From a virus, in the IMG/VR virus record IMGVR_UViG_3300032288_002266, positions 1-40,865 of that record: a stretch of DNA of 40,865 nucleotides; one strand, 5' to 3'. The translations under genes and the position numbers were made by a program. This document shows, one piece after another, positions 24,159 through 29,745 of the stretch. A model generated the notes under the pieces. That model worked only from the letters and a program-made list of their open reading frames with translations, was not told the DNA's origin and did not search any database. Position 1 is the first letter of the stretch, and each line of letters starts with the position of its first letter.

Positions 24159-24575
24159 ATGATCCGACTGAAACTAAACCTCCGCAAACTCACCGATTTC
24201 CGCACCTTCACCGGCAAGGACGGAGTCGAATACGCCGCGTTCCCGATCAAGGCGAACGCGATCTACATGACCGACAAAACCGCCAGCATGGACGTCACGC
24301 TGGTAAGCAATCGGGACGGCAAGGACCAATACGACAATGATGGATTTGCCACGCTCGACCTCGGAAAGGAGCGCCGATTGGCTGGCGAACGCGGGCCGAT
24401 CCTTGGCAACTGGAAAGACCTGGACGCCGCGATTGGCCGCGACATCGCCGCCAAGGACGCGACCTACCGGGGAAACAAGAGCGCGCCTCAGCAACGCGAC
24501 AACAGCGCGGCGGATGGACCGGATGATTCCGACGAGATCCCTTTCAATCAGCGCCACGCCGGACTGCCCGTTTAA
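24159..24575 (+). CDS. Probable single-stranded DNA-binding protein, 138 aa
   Basis: The N-terminal 95 residues are beta-rich with an OB-like alternation (IRLKLNLRKL, VEYAAFPIKANAIYMTD, SMDVTLVSN, DNDGFATLDL). The C-terminal third is disordered, Gln/Ala/Asp-rich, with DDSDEIPF reminiscent of the SSB acidic tip, though followed by ten more residues. The position in the replication module agrees. The ATG at 24159 gives the compact form. Confidence 0.6.
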   Translation: MIRLKLNLRKLTDFRTFTGKDGVEYAAFPIKANAIYMTDKTASMDVTLVSNRDGKDQYDNDGFATLDLGKERRLAGERGPILGNWKDLDAAIGRDIAAKDATYRGNKSAPQQRDNSAADGPDDSDEIPFNQRHAGLPV

Positions 24576-24593
24576 TCCGTAACAGCTCGCACA

Positions 24594-24722
24594 ATGAACG
24601 ACGAACTCAAGCAACTCATTGAGCAGGCCGACGCCACCATGGCGCGACTCTGCGAGATCCTCGGTCGAATCGAATCGCGATTTGAGCTGATGGATGAAAT
24701 CACCAAACCAGCTGAGCAATGA
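24594..24722 (+). CDS. Small helical protein, 42 aa
   Basis: MNDELKQLIEQADATMARLC, then EILGRIESRFELMDEITKPAEQ: one amphipathic coiled-coil helix. ATG in ACAATGAACGAC context; stop overlaps the MazG-like start. Confidence 0.58.
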   Translation: MNDELKQLIEQADATMARLCEILGRIESRFELMDEITKPAEQ

Positions 24723-25042
24723 TCCAAGAACTCATCGACAACGTGCGCCAATGGGGCATCGACAAGGGCATCACCGGACCCAACGGCAAGGGGACGCTGC
24801 TGGCGCAGTTGTCCAAAACTCAAGAGGAGCTTACCGAAACGCGGGATGCCGCTGTTATGCATAAGGCGCATCCGATGTTCGACGAGATCGCCGACGGCAT
24901 TGGCGACTGCACCGTAACGCTTATCCTCGCCGCCGAAATGGCCGGTTTGCGCTTTGAGGACTGCCTGCAAGCCGCCTACGACGAGATCAAGGGCAGGACC
25001 GGAAAAATGGAGGGCGGGCAATTCATCAAGGACAAGCCATGA
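24719..25042 (+). CDS. MazG-like nucleotide pyrophosphohydrolase, 107 aa
   Basis: An all-alpha NTP pyrophosphatase pattern: KTQEELTE (metal-binding Glu pair), then DEIADGIGDCTVTLILAAEMAGL (Asp/Glu on the second helix), then CLQAAYDEIKGRTGKM. Phage MazG-like enzymes trim dNTPs or (p)ppGpp-type nucleotides to aid replication. Overlaps both neighbours. Confidence 0.82.
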   Translation: MIQELIDNVRQWGIDKGITGPNGKGTLLAQLSKTQEELTETRDAAVMHKAHPMFDEIADGIGDCTVTLILAAEMAGLRFEDCLQAAYDEIKGRTGKMEGGQFIKDKP

Positions 25043-25227
25043 CCGAGCCAACCAAACGAGGCGGCAAACGCCAGGGCGCAGGGCGAAAGCCTAACCCGTT
25101 AAAGCGCGTTAACCTCACGGTGTCACTCCCGCCAAAAAACAAGCTCTGGATCGTTGCCAAGGCCAAGCAGGACGGCATCAGCGCGTCCGAACTGGTCAAG
25201 CGGTGGAGCGACGGGGAGACGCCATGA
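25039..25227 (+). CDS. Small basic protein, RHH/AT-hook-like, 62 aa
   Basis: GGKRQGAGRKP at residues 8-18 is a common basic N-terminal tag on phage DNA-binding proteins. It is followed by VNLTVSLPPKNKLWIVAKAK and SASELVKRW, which resemble a ribbon-helix-helix fold. Probably binds DNA; partner unknown. Confidence 0.68.
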   Translation: MTEPTKRGGKRQGAGRKPNPLKRVNLTVSLPPKNKLWIVAKAKQDGISASELVKRWSDGETP

Positions 25228-25421
25228 AAGAATATTTTCCGTATTGCATGATCGGCTTTCTCGCCGCTGCCGCTTGGCATTTTTGGCCAGCAGGCAAGCT
25301 TGAATCCATTCTTGCTGGGTTTGGAGCTGCTATATGGTTGATCGCGGCATGGCAAGACGCGGAAATCCGCCGGTTAAAGCGAACTCTTCAAATCCTCAAG
25401 CGATGGGAGGACAAACCATGA
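25224..25421 (+). CDS. Two-span small membrane protein, 65 aa
   Basis: Hydrophobic segments at about residues 5-22 and 28-44, then a basic cytosolic helix (RRLKRTLQILKRW). ATG at 25224 overlaps the previous stop. Unknown; superinfection or host-takeover roles are typical for such genes but not shown. Confidence 0.6.
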   Translation: MKEYFPYCMIGFLAAAAWHFWPAGKLESILAGFGAAIWLIAAWQDAEIRRLKRTLQILKRWEDKP

Positions 25422-25609
25422 ACGACCCAAACAACCTTGAAGGCTCCCGAACCCGCGAGGAAATCGCCGAGAATTTCCGAGAGCTAAACCAAATCGCGCC
25501 GACGCCAGCGGACAAGTTCCGCCTAATGTTTGTGCAACCACCATTCCAGCACAATGAACACCGGACGACACCATCCGATTTGCCGCCGGAAGGCAGCGGC
25601 GAAAGCTGA
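25418..25609 (+). CDS. NDPNNLEGS-family protein, short copy, 63 aa
   Basis: Shares its first ~36 residues (MNDPNNLEGS, TREE, NFRELNQIAPTPA) with the 26058 gene, then diverges into a Pro/His tail. It looks like a truncated or degenerated duplicate. Its last part overlaps the next gene. Confidence 0.55.
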   Translation: MNDPNNLEGSRTREEIAENFRELNQIAPTPADKFRLMFVQPPFQHNEHRTTPSDLPPEGSGES

Positions 25610-25823
25610 CCGCGAGGCGACCACCAAGGACGACTGGCAGCGCGTGTTTGACGAGGAACTCGCCAGGCTAACCCAGCAGGCCGAGCAAGCCGCTCAGGAC
25701 CGCCGTCAAGGCATCCAGCGCAAGCCTAAGCGGTGGACCTACCACGGCGATACCTCGACATACAAAAAGCCCGTTTGCGAGCTTGGCCACATCGCACGGC
25801 AGAACGGGGACAAAATCGCATGA
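25554..25823 (+). CDS. Hypothetical protein, 89 aa
   Basis: A basic N-terminus (RHHPICRRKAAAKADREAT), Gln/Ala-rich helix, then a KRWTYHGDTSTYKKPVCELG tail. ATG at 25554 chosen for its ACAATGAACACC context. It overlaps 56 bases of the previous gene. Unknown. Confidence 0.55.
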   Translation: MNTGRHHPICRRKAAAKADREATTKDDWQRVFDEELARLTQQAEQAAQDRRQGIQRKPKRWTYHGDTSTYKKPVCELGHIARQNGDKIA

Positions 25824-25909
25824 AAGACACCGACACCATGAACCAACCCGACAACCTCCCCTCCGGCCTCCCGCCGAAGGTCGGGAGCGACGGAGGTTCT
25901 ACGCTATGA
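25820..25909 (+). CDS. 29-aa ORF, remnant copy of the 26420 gene start
   Basis: Contains MNQPDNLPSGLPPKVGSD, similar to the MNQPDDLPPATGIEAKV start of the 26420 gene, and the same upstream ACACCGACACC. ATGA overlaps exist on both sides. Probably a decayed duplicate kept for coupling. Confidence 0.35.
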   Translation: MKDTDTMNQPDNLPSGLPPKVGSDGGSTL

Positions 25910-26058
25910 AAGCAATCCTAGCCGTTCTCAAAATTGCCGTGCAGTCCGTGCTGCTATGCGCACTAATCGCGGTCGGAGTCGCGCTTTCGACGGCGCTAGT
26001 GTGGTTCATGTTTGCCGTTGCCCTCGTTACGGTCCAATTCCTTAACGACTTGATCTAA
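25906..26058 (+). CDS. Small membrane protein, 50 aa
   Basis: Almost entirely hydrophobic (MKAILAVLKIAVQSVLLCAL, then IAVGVALSTALVWFMFAVAL) with an acidic end. One long or two short spans. It sits between the two copies of the NDPNNLEGS genes. Unknown. Confidence 0.55.
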   Translation: MKAILAVLKIAVQSVLLCALIAVGVALSTALVWFMFAVALVTVQFLNDLI

Positions 26059-26423
26059 TGAACGACCCGAACAACCTCGAAGGCTCGCTAACCCGCGAGC
26101 AGCTAGTCGCCAACTTCCGAGAGCTTCAACGAATCGCCCCGACGCCAGCGCACAGGCTGATGCTGATGTGCGGGCAGTTGCACAAAGCGGCGAAGGAGAA
26201 CGACAAAGCGCCGAAACTTGATCCATCACTAGAGCGCGGGTGCATTCGCAAAGCCAAGCTCGGCAGGCACTACCAAAAGGAGGCGGACAAGCTTTCAAAG
26301 AAGAGGGGCAAGCAGTATATGGTCTATCGCTGCCCACACTGCGGAAATGCCCACCTAACGACTCAAATTCGTAAGCGGTTCGCATACAGGACTGAAATTC
26401 TCTACATGACACCGACACCATGA
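26058..26423 (+). CDS. NDPNNLEGS-family protein with zinc finger, 121 aa
   Basis: The N-terminal ~36 residues match the 25418 gene. The C-terminal half has RGCIRKAKLGRHYQKEADKL and YRCPHCGNAHLTTQ, a C-x2-C ... H zinc-knuckle (about residues 91-100). Starts at a TAATG overlap and ends in an ATGA overlap. Nucleic-acid binding inferred. Confidence 0.66.
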   Translation: MNDPNNLEGSLTREQLVANFRELQRIAPTPAHRLMLMCGQLHKAAKENDKAPKLDPSLERGCIRKAKLGRHYQKEADKLSKKRGKQYMVYRCPHCGNAHLTTQIRKRFAYRTEILYMTPTP

Positions 26424-26773
26424 ACCAACCAGACGACCTGCCACCCGCGACCGGCATCGAGGCCAAGGTCTGCGCCGACATCGCAGCACGCCAGAGGCTC
26501 GGGATTGCAAAGTATGGCGTCACAGTCGAGCAATCGCCCGACGACATGCTCCAGCACGCCTACGAAGAGGCGTTGGACCTCGCTGTTTACCTCAAGGCCG
26601 AAATCGACCGGAAACGCGACCTTGAGCGGAAGCTGGGAGAGGCGATGACGGCGCTATTGAAGATCGAGGAGCGATTCACGGACGGTGAGGACACCTACGA
26701 CGATTGGCGTTTTATGGTCACGGTAGCCCGCGAAGCACTCGCCCGCATCGACTCGACCGACATTCCCGCTTAA
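26420..26773 (+). CDS. Probable MazG-like/dNTPase-like phage protein, 117 aa
   Basis: The pattern VCADIAARQRLGIAKYGVTV, MLQHAYEEALDLAVYLKAEI belongs to a widespread small phage family whose helices resemble all-alpha NTP pyrophosphatases. A charged C-terminal helix pair follows. Exact activity unknown. Confidence 0.64.
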   Translation: MNQPDDLPPATGIEAKVCADIAARQRLGIAKYGVTVEQSPDDMLQHAYEEALDLAVYLKAEIDRKRDLERKLGEAMTALLKIEERFTDGEDTYDDWRFMVTVAREALARIDSTDIPA

Positions 26774-26786
26774 ACAACACGATACT

Positions 26787-27188
26787 ATGAAACCAGACAT
26801 CAAATTTACCCTCCACGTTTCGTCAACCAGCCCGTCCGCCGTTTGGCCGATGGATGGAAGCGCCGACGCCGACCTCGCCCAATGGATCGAGGACAGCTAC
26901 TACGACATCGACGAGGAAGCTTGTGCGACGTTTCAGCTTGAGGACATGGACGACCTTGTAACGCTGATGAAGTTTTACTCAGATCGCCCGGTTACCCTGC
27001 GCCTAACGGTCAGCATCGAAGCCCAGGAGTTCGCCACCCACGCCAGCCTCAACCCGATGTATCAGGGCGACATCCTAGGTGGATACCGGGCCATTGAAAA
27101 CGCCGACCTCTCACCAGCGACCGCAGCGAAAAAGCTGAGCGCAATCTCCCGCGCTCTATCAGACTGGGCGGACAAAAATCCCGCTTGA
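26787..27188 (+). CDS. Hypothetical acidic protein, 133 aa
   Basis: An Asp/Glu-rich N-terminal half (DADLAQWIEDSYYDIDEEAC) with alternating strands, and a helical C-terminus (ATAAKKLSAISRALSDW). No family recognised. Highly acidic small early proteins are sometimes DNA mimics, but nothing here proves that. Confidence 0.66.
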   Translation: MKPDIKFTLHVSSTSPSAVWPMDGSADADLAQWIEDSYYDIDEEACATFQLEDMDDLVTLMKFYSDRPVTLRLTVSIEAQEFATHASLNPMYQGDILGGYRAIENADLSPATAAKKLSAISRALSDWADKNPA

Positions 27189-27213
27189 CCTCGCCCGGTC
27201 AGGAAAAAGATTG
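27185..27213 (+). promoter_or_regulatory. TTGACCTCGCCCGGT element, copy 1
   Basis: The 15-mer at 27185-27199 overlaps the previous stop codon and is repeated exactly at 28436-28450. TTGACC is a good -35; the -10 here is poor (AGATTG or GATTGA around 27208). It opens a 90-base gap before the next small gene. Confidence 0.42.
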
Positions 27214-27277
27214 ATTTCGTTCTTGCGGAAATCATCCAGCGGGTCTACTCCTTCCAACGTCAACCGCAACGACACCA

Positions 27278-27454
27278 ATGAACAAAAATCTCACCTACCA
27301 GCACGAAGGCGGCAAAGGCGGCGACGAGCAGATTGTTTACTTTGCAGCATCAATGGGCTTTGAGTATGACGAAGCACTCGGTCATTACCGCTCGACCGCT
27401 GCACGCGCCGAGCAATTCTTGATCGACCTTGGCTACACCATCACCCACGAATGA
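27278..27454 (+). CDS. Hypothetical protein, 58 aa
   Basis: MNKNLTYQHEGGKGGDEQIV, then YFAASMGFEYDEALGHYRST, then ARAEQFLIDLGYTI. Compact mixed alpha/beta sequence and normal codon use. Start in CGACACCAATGAAC context; overlaps the next gene by ATGA. Confidence 0.62.
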   Translation: MNKNLTYQHEGGKGGDEQIVYFAASMGFEYDEALGHYRSTAARAEQFLIDLGYTITHE

Positions 27455-27633
27455 CCATGAACAGTATTGAAGACATCAAGGAAGCAGCTAAAAGCGGGGC
27501 AACCGTTCACTGGAAAAACACCGGCTACACCGTCAAAGTGGACCGAGACGGTGACTTCATTGTTGCCTGTTTCAACGGCAGTGCGTGCATCCTTTCTAAT
27601 CGCCATAATCCAGCCGATTTCTTTGTTGCATGA
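27451..27633 (+). CDS. Hypothetical protein, 60 aa
   Basis: A small beta-rich protein (GATVHWKNTGYTVKVDRDGD, FIVACFNGSACILSN). The start at 27451 overlaps the previous stop; 27457 is an alternative. Its stop overlaps the methyltransferase ATG. Confidence 0.62.
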   Translation: MTMNSIEDIKEAAKSGATVHWKNTGYTVKVDRDGDFIVACFNGSACILSNRHNPADFFVA

Positions 27634-28439
27634 AGCACCTAGACCTTTGCAGCGGCATCGGCGGATTCGCCTTAGCGGCAAGAATGAACGGCATCAAAAC
27701 CATAGCCTTTGCCGAGCCTGACCTAAAATGCCAAGCCGTCCTCGAAAAAAACTTCCCGAATGTTATCAATTATGGAGAACTCCAAAACATCGCAGTCAAT
27801 CCAGCAGATTATGCTCGATGCGAATGCTGCGACAATTACTGGTGCAAACGTCACGAAGCGCACCTTGGTGAGTGCCCGTGCGTCACTGAAGGAATGTGGG
27901 GAGTCGAAGGAGAAACGGACTGGCCAGACATTGTTACAGCTGGATGGCCTTGCCAGCCTTTCAGCGTTTCAGGCAAACGGCATGGCAAACAGGATGACCG
28001 TCACCTCTGGCCGGAAGTTCTGCGCATTCTTGAAACACTCAGGCCCACTTGGTTCCTTGGTGAAAATGTGCCTGGGATCATCAACATGGAACTCGACACG
28101 GTGCTATCTGACTTGGAAAGGATCGGCTACTCCACGCAAGCGTTCGATATTCCAGCTTCAGGAGTCGGCGCTATTCATCGACGACACAGGATATGGGTGG
28201 TTGCCCACGCCAACGAAAAACGAGGATGCGGCGGGAAGCCCGAACGGAGTGATGCAATTGATGCTGTCCAATCACCCATGGACTCGGGAGAATGGCGGCT
28301 ATCTCTCCCCGGAGTGGACCGAAATTGCGATGGGATACCCGGCAGGTTGGACCGCATTGGAATGATTGGAAATGCTATCGTGCCGCAAATTGCCGCCAGG
28401 TTCTTTTTTTGGATCAAGACCATTGAAAATGGGTGTTGA
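27630..28439 (+). CDS. DNA C5-cytosine methyltransferase, 269 aa
   Basis: Transfers methyl from SAM to C5 of cytosine, most likely protecting phage DNA from host restriction. Motif I DLCSGIGGFALA (residues 5-16), motif IV GWPCQPFS with catalytic Cys108, motif VI ENVPG at 145-149, motif VIII RRHRIWVVA, and the C-terminal GNAIVPQIA of motif X. A Cys-rich insert (C64, C66, C67, C72, C82, C84) before motif IV may bind zinc. The target-recognition region is short, so specificity is unclear. No cognate restriction enzyme is adjacent. The +1 frame at 27760-28365 is open for 201 codons. Confidence 0.92.
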   Translation: MKHLDLCSGIGGFALAARMNGIKTIAFAEPDLKCQAVLEKNFPNVINYGELQNIAVNPADYARCECCDNYWCKRHEAHLGECPCVTEGMWGVEGETDWPDIVTAGWPCQPFSVSGKRHGKQDDRHLWPEVLRILETLRPTWFLGENVPGIINMELDTVLSDLERIGYSTQAFDIPASGVGAIHRRHRIWVVAHANEKRGCGGKPERSDAIDAVQSPMDSGEWRLSLPGVDRNCDGIPGRLDRIGMIGNAIVPQIAARFFFWIKTIENGC

Positions 28440-28463
28440 CCTCGCCCGGTTCCGTGGTAAAAG
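28436..28463 (+). promoter_or_regulatory. Promoter candidate, TTGACC-16-TAAAAG
   Basis: TTGACC 28436-28441, 16-base spacer, TAAAAG 28458-28463. It includes the exact 15-mer also found at 27185 and overlaps the methyltransferase stop codon. A terminator follows about 60 bases later. Confidence 0.55.
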
Positions 28464-28469
28464 GGCGCG

Positions 28470-28555
28470 TCACCGCTGCCACGTAAGGCAAGAATCTCCA
28501 TCGTCCGGGGTTAAGGACCAAAGCCCGTCATTGTTGCAGCAGTGGCGGGCTTTTT
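28470..28555 (+). ncRNA. Candidate small RNA of about 86 nt
   Basis: The stretch between the promoter candidate and the terminator has no ORF. It contains a GTCC/GGAC hairpin (28503-28517 region) before the terminator stem. Not tRNA-like: no T-arm consensus or acceptor pairing. It could instead be a leader of the 28568 gene. Confidence 0.4.
28521..28555 (+). terminator. Rho-independent terminator
   Basis: A 10-bp stem AAGCCCGTCA (28521-28530) / TGGCGGGCTT (28543-28552) with one G-U pair, then T to 28555. Confidence 0.85.
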
Positions 28556-28567
28556 ACGTTTATCATT

Positions 28568-28780
28568 ATGCCATACCGACCAACAAAAGAACGCGACACA
28601 TACTTTGCCCGCACCGAGCCGCGCCCATTGCCAATCGAAGGCGACACCATCCAGATCGGAAAACACCGAGGAAAGAACGTCGATTTAATCCGCAAGAATG
28701 ACCCTCAATGGTTCAAATGGGCGTGCGAAAATGTAATGGACTTCAAATTGCTTGCCGCATCCGAAGCGACAAAGCTTTAA
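28568..28780 (+). CDS. Small ExoX-C/DUF3820-like protein, 70 aa
   Basis: IQIGKHRGKNVDLIRKNDPQWFKWACENV resembles the small domain (FGKYKG...P.YL.W) found at the C-terminus of exonuclease X-like proteins and as stand-alone phage genes. Probably DNA-related. It directly follows a terminator, and no clear RBS is visible. Confidence 0.6.
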   Translation: MPYRPTKERDTYFARTEPRPLPIEGDTIQIGKHRGKNVDLIRKNDPQWFKWACENVMDFKLLAASEATKL

Positions 28781-28815
28781 AGATCAAGCCTTGCAGCGCA
28801 AGTAGCACGCGACGC

Positions 28816-28845
28816 TTGACAATCGACTGCGAACAACCCGATATT
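28816..28845 (+). promoter_or_regulatory. Promoter candidate, TTGACA-18-GATATT
   Basis: A perfect -35 TTGACA (28816-28821) and GATATT (28840-28845; 4 of 6 matches to the -10). No gene follows before the terminator hairpin at 28912, so it may drive a short RNA. Confidence 0.48.
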
Positions 28846-28911
28846 CGCACGCCTCGCGCACGTGGACGCGATTGTGCTATAGACCACCCCAACGCCTCGA
28901 ACCTTCCAACA

Positions 28912-28945
28912 AAGCCCGCCAGCCCCAATGCTCGCGGGCTTCTTC
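28912..28945 (+). terminator. Terminator-like hairpin
   Basis: An 8-bp stem AAGCCCGC (28912-28919) / GCGGGCTT (28934-28941), 14-base loop, followed by the poor U-tract CTTCG. Likely terminates read-through from the early block or a ~95-nt RNA. Confidence 0.65.
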
Positions 28946-29279
28946 GTGTCAACATGGCAACGAGCGGTCAACCCCGGAAAGGCTGAAGCAGGCCAAGGTA
29001 AACGGAGCAAGCGCGGATAATCGCCAAATCATGGCAAGCTGATTCGTGTAATAAAATGCGTGAAAACAAATGCATGAAATATCGTTCATGTGTTACAGCC
29101 AGGCCTTGGCAATACGTGTGCGCGAGGGCCGGAAAGTGACGGGAATGACCACAATTCAGTGACAATTACGGGGCGAGCGGCGTAAGTCGTTGAGAAAGAA
29201 CAAAACCCGATTCCGCATTATTAGAGATTGTAACACGTTATAGACGGGATGAGGGGGCGGGGGGGATCGCCTTTTGGGT

Positions 29280-29400
29280 GGCCGTTTCAACGCTAAACGG
29301 TGCCCTCTCCCCCGATTGAAAATCAAAGTGGCCACTCTTGCTGAAATCAAACCCTGCTCATTTTGAAAAATCCCCAAAAGGCCGCTCTTGCTGTTTTCAA
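29280..29400 (+). repeat. Imperfect 50-bp-spaced repeat units
   Basis: GGCCACTCTTGCTG (29330-29343) and GGCCGCTCTTGCTG (29380-29393) are 13 of 14 identical and exactly 50 bp apart, each followed three bases later by TCAA. A weaker unit, GGCCGTTTCAA, begins at 29280, another 50 bp upstream. Confidence 0.65.
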
Positions 29401-29405
29401 TGGTG

Positions 29406-29439
29406 AATCCTTACAAACCTTAGCGAAAAACTAAGGATT
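29406..29439 (+). promoter_or_regulatory. Alternative hairpins with CTAAGGATT, before late operon
   Basis: AATCCTTA (29406-29413) pairs with TAAGGATT (29432-29439); CCTTAG (29418-29423) pairs with CTAAGG (29431-29436). The 9-mer CTAAGGATT is shared with 6051-6059. TTGACG at 29438 could be a -35, but no good -10 follows. The first late gene starts at 29473. Confidence 0.5.
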
Positions 29440-29472
29440 GACGCTTGCGGTTGTTTTGGTTAGTGGTTCGGC

Positions 29473-29745
29473 ATGGCAGAAGACGCTTACCAATTGCAGG
29501 GTTTGGATGGATGGGAGATTGTTGATTCTGGACAGACATTCACGGGCCGAAGCCGTGGGTTTCAGGTTCTTGTTGCTGGTTCATTTGATGCGACGACGCA
29601 ATCTCCGTTGAATATCCAGTCGACCTTTTCGGGAGTGCCGTTGACTCCTGGGTTTTACTCGGGTGGAATTATTTTAACGCTTACGCCATCATTGAGCGGA
29701 ACGGCATTGGTTTACCCGCTTGACTCGAATTACACGATTGTCTGA
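29473..29745 (+). CDS. Small virion-type protein, 90 aa
   Basis: A beta-rich, Ser/Gly/Thr-rich protein with no charge clusters (SRGFQVLVAGSFDATTQSPL, PGFYSGGIILTLTPSLSG). First gene of the structural block; its stop overlaps the nozzle gene (TGATG). Likely a minor tail or decoration protein. Confidence 0.65.
   Translation: MAEDAYQLQGLDGWEIVDSGQTFTGRSRGFQVLVAGSFDATTQSPLNIQSTFSGVPLTPGFYSGGIILTLTPSLSGTALVYPLDSNYTIV

Larger units (their letters stand above)
28946..29472 (+). other. Non-coding control region between early and late blocks
   Basis: I find no convincing gene on either strand in these ~530 bases. It holds a 6-bp inverted repeat CATGAA/TTCATG (29073-29090), a G-rich tract (29246-29265), GGCC-started units spaced exactly 50 bp (29280, 29330, 29380), and overlapping hairpins around 29406-29439 ending in CTAAGGATT. 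A late promoter and possibly a packaging or replication site are inferred. Confidence 0.6.

Noticed and set aside
28470-28520. tRNA-like GGTT-AAGGACCA string before the terminator
   Set aside because: No acceptor or anticodon arms can be drawn; only a simple hairpin.
28968-29377. Two minus-strand ORFs (65 and 73 codons) in the control region
   Set aside because: No RBS, basic/Pro-rich nonsense, and opposite to all other genes; the region is better read as regulatory.
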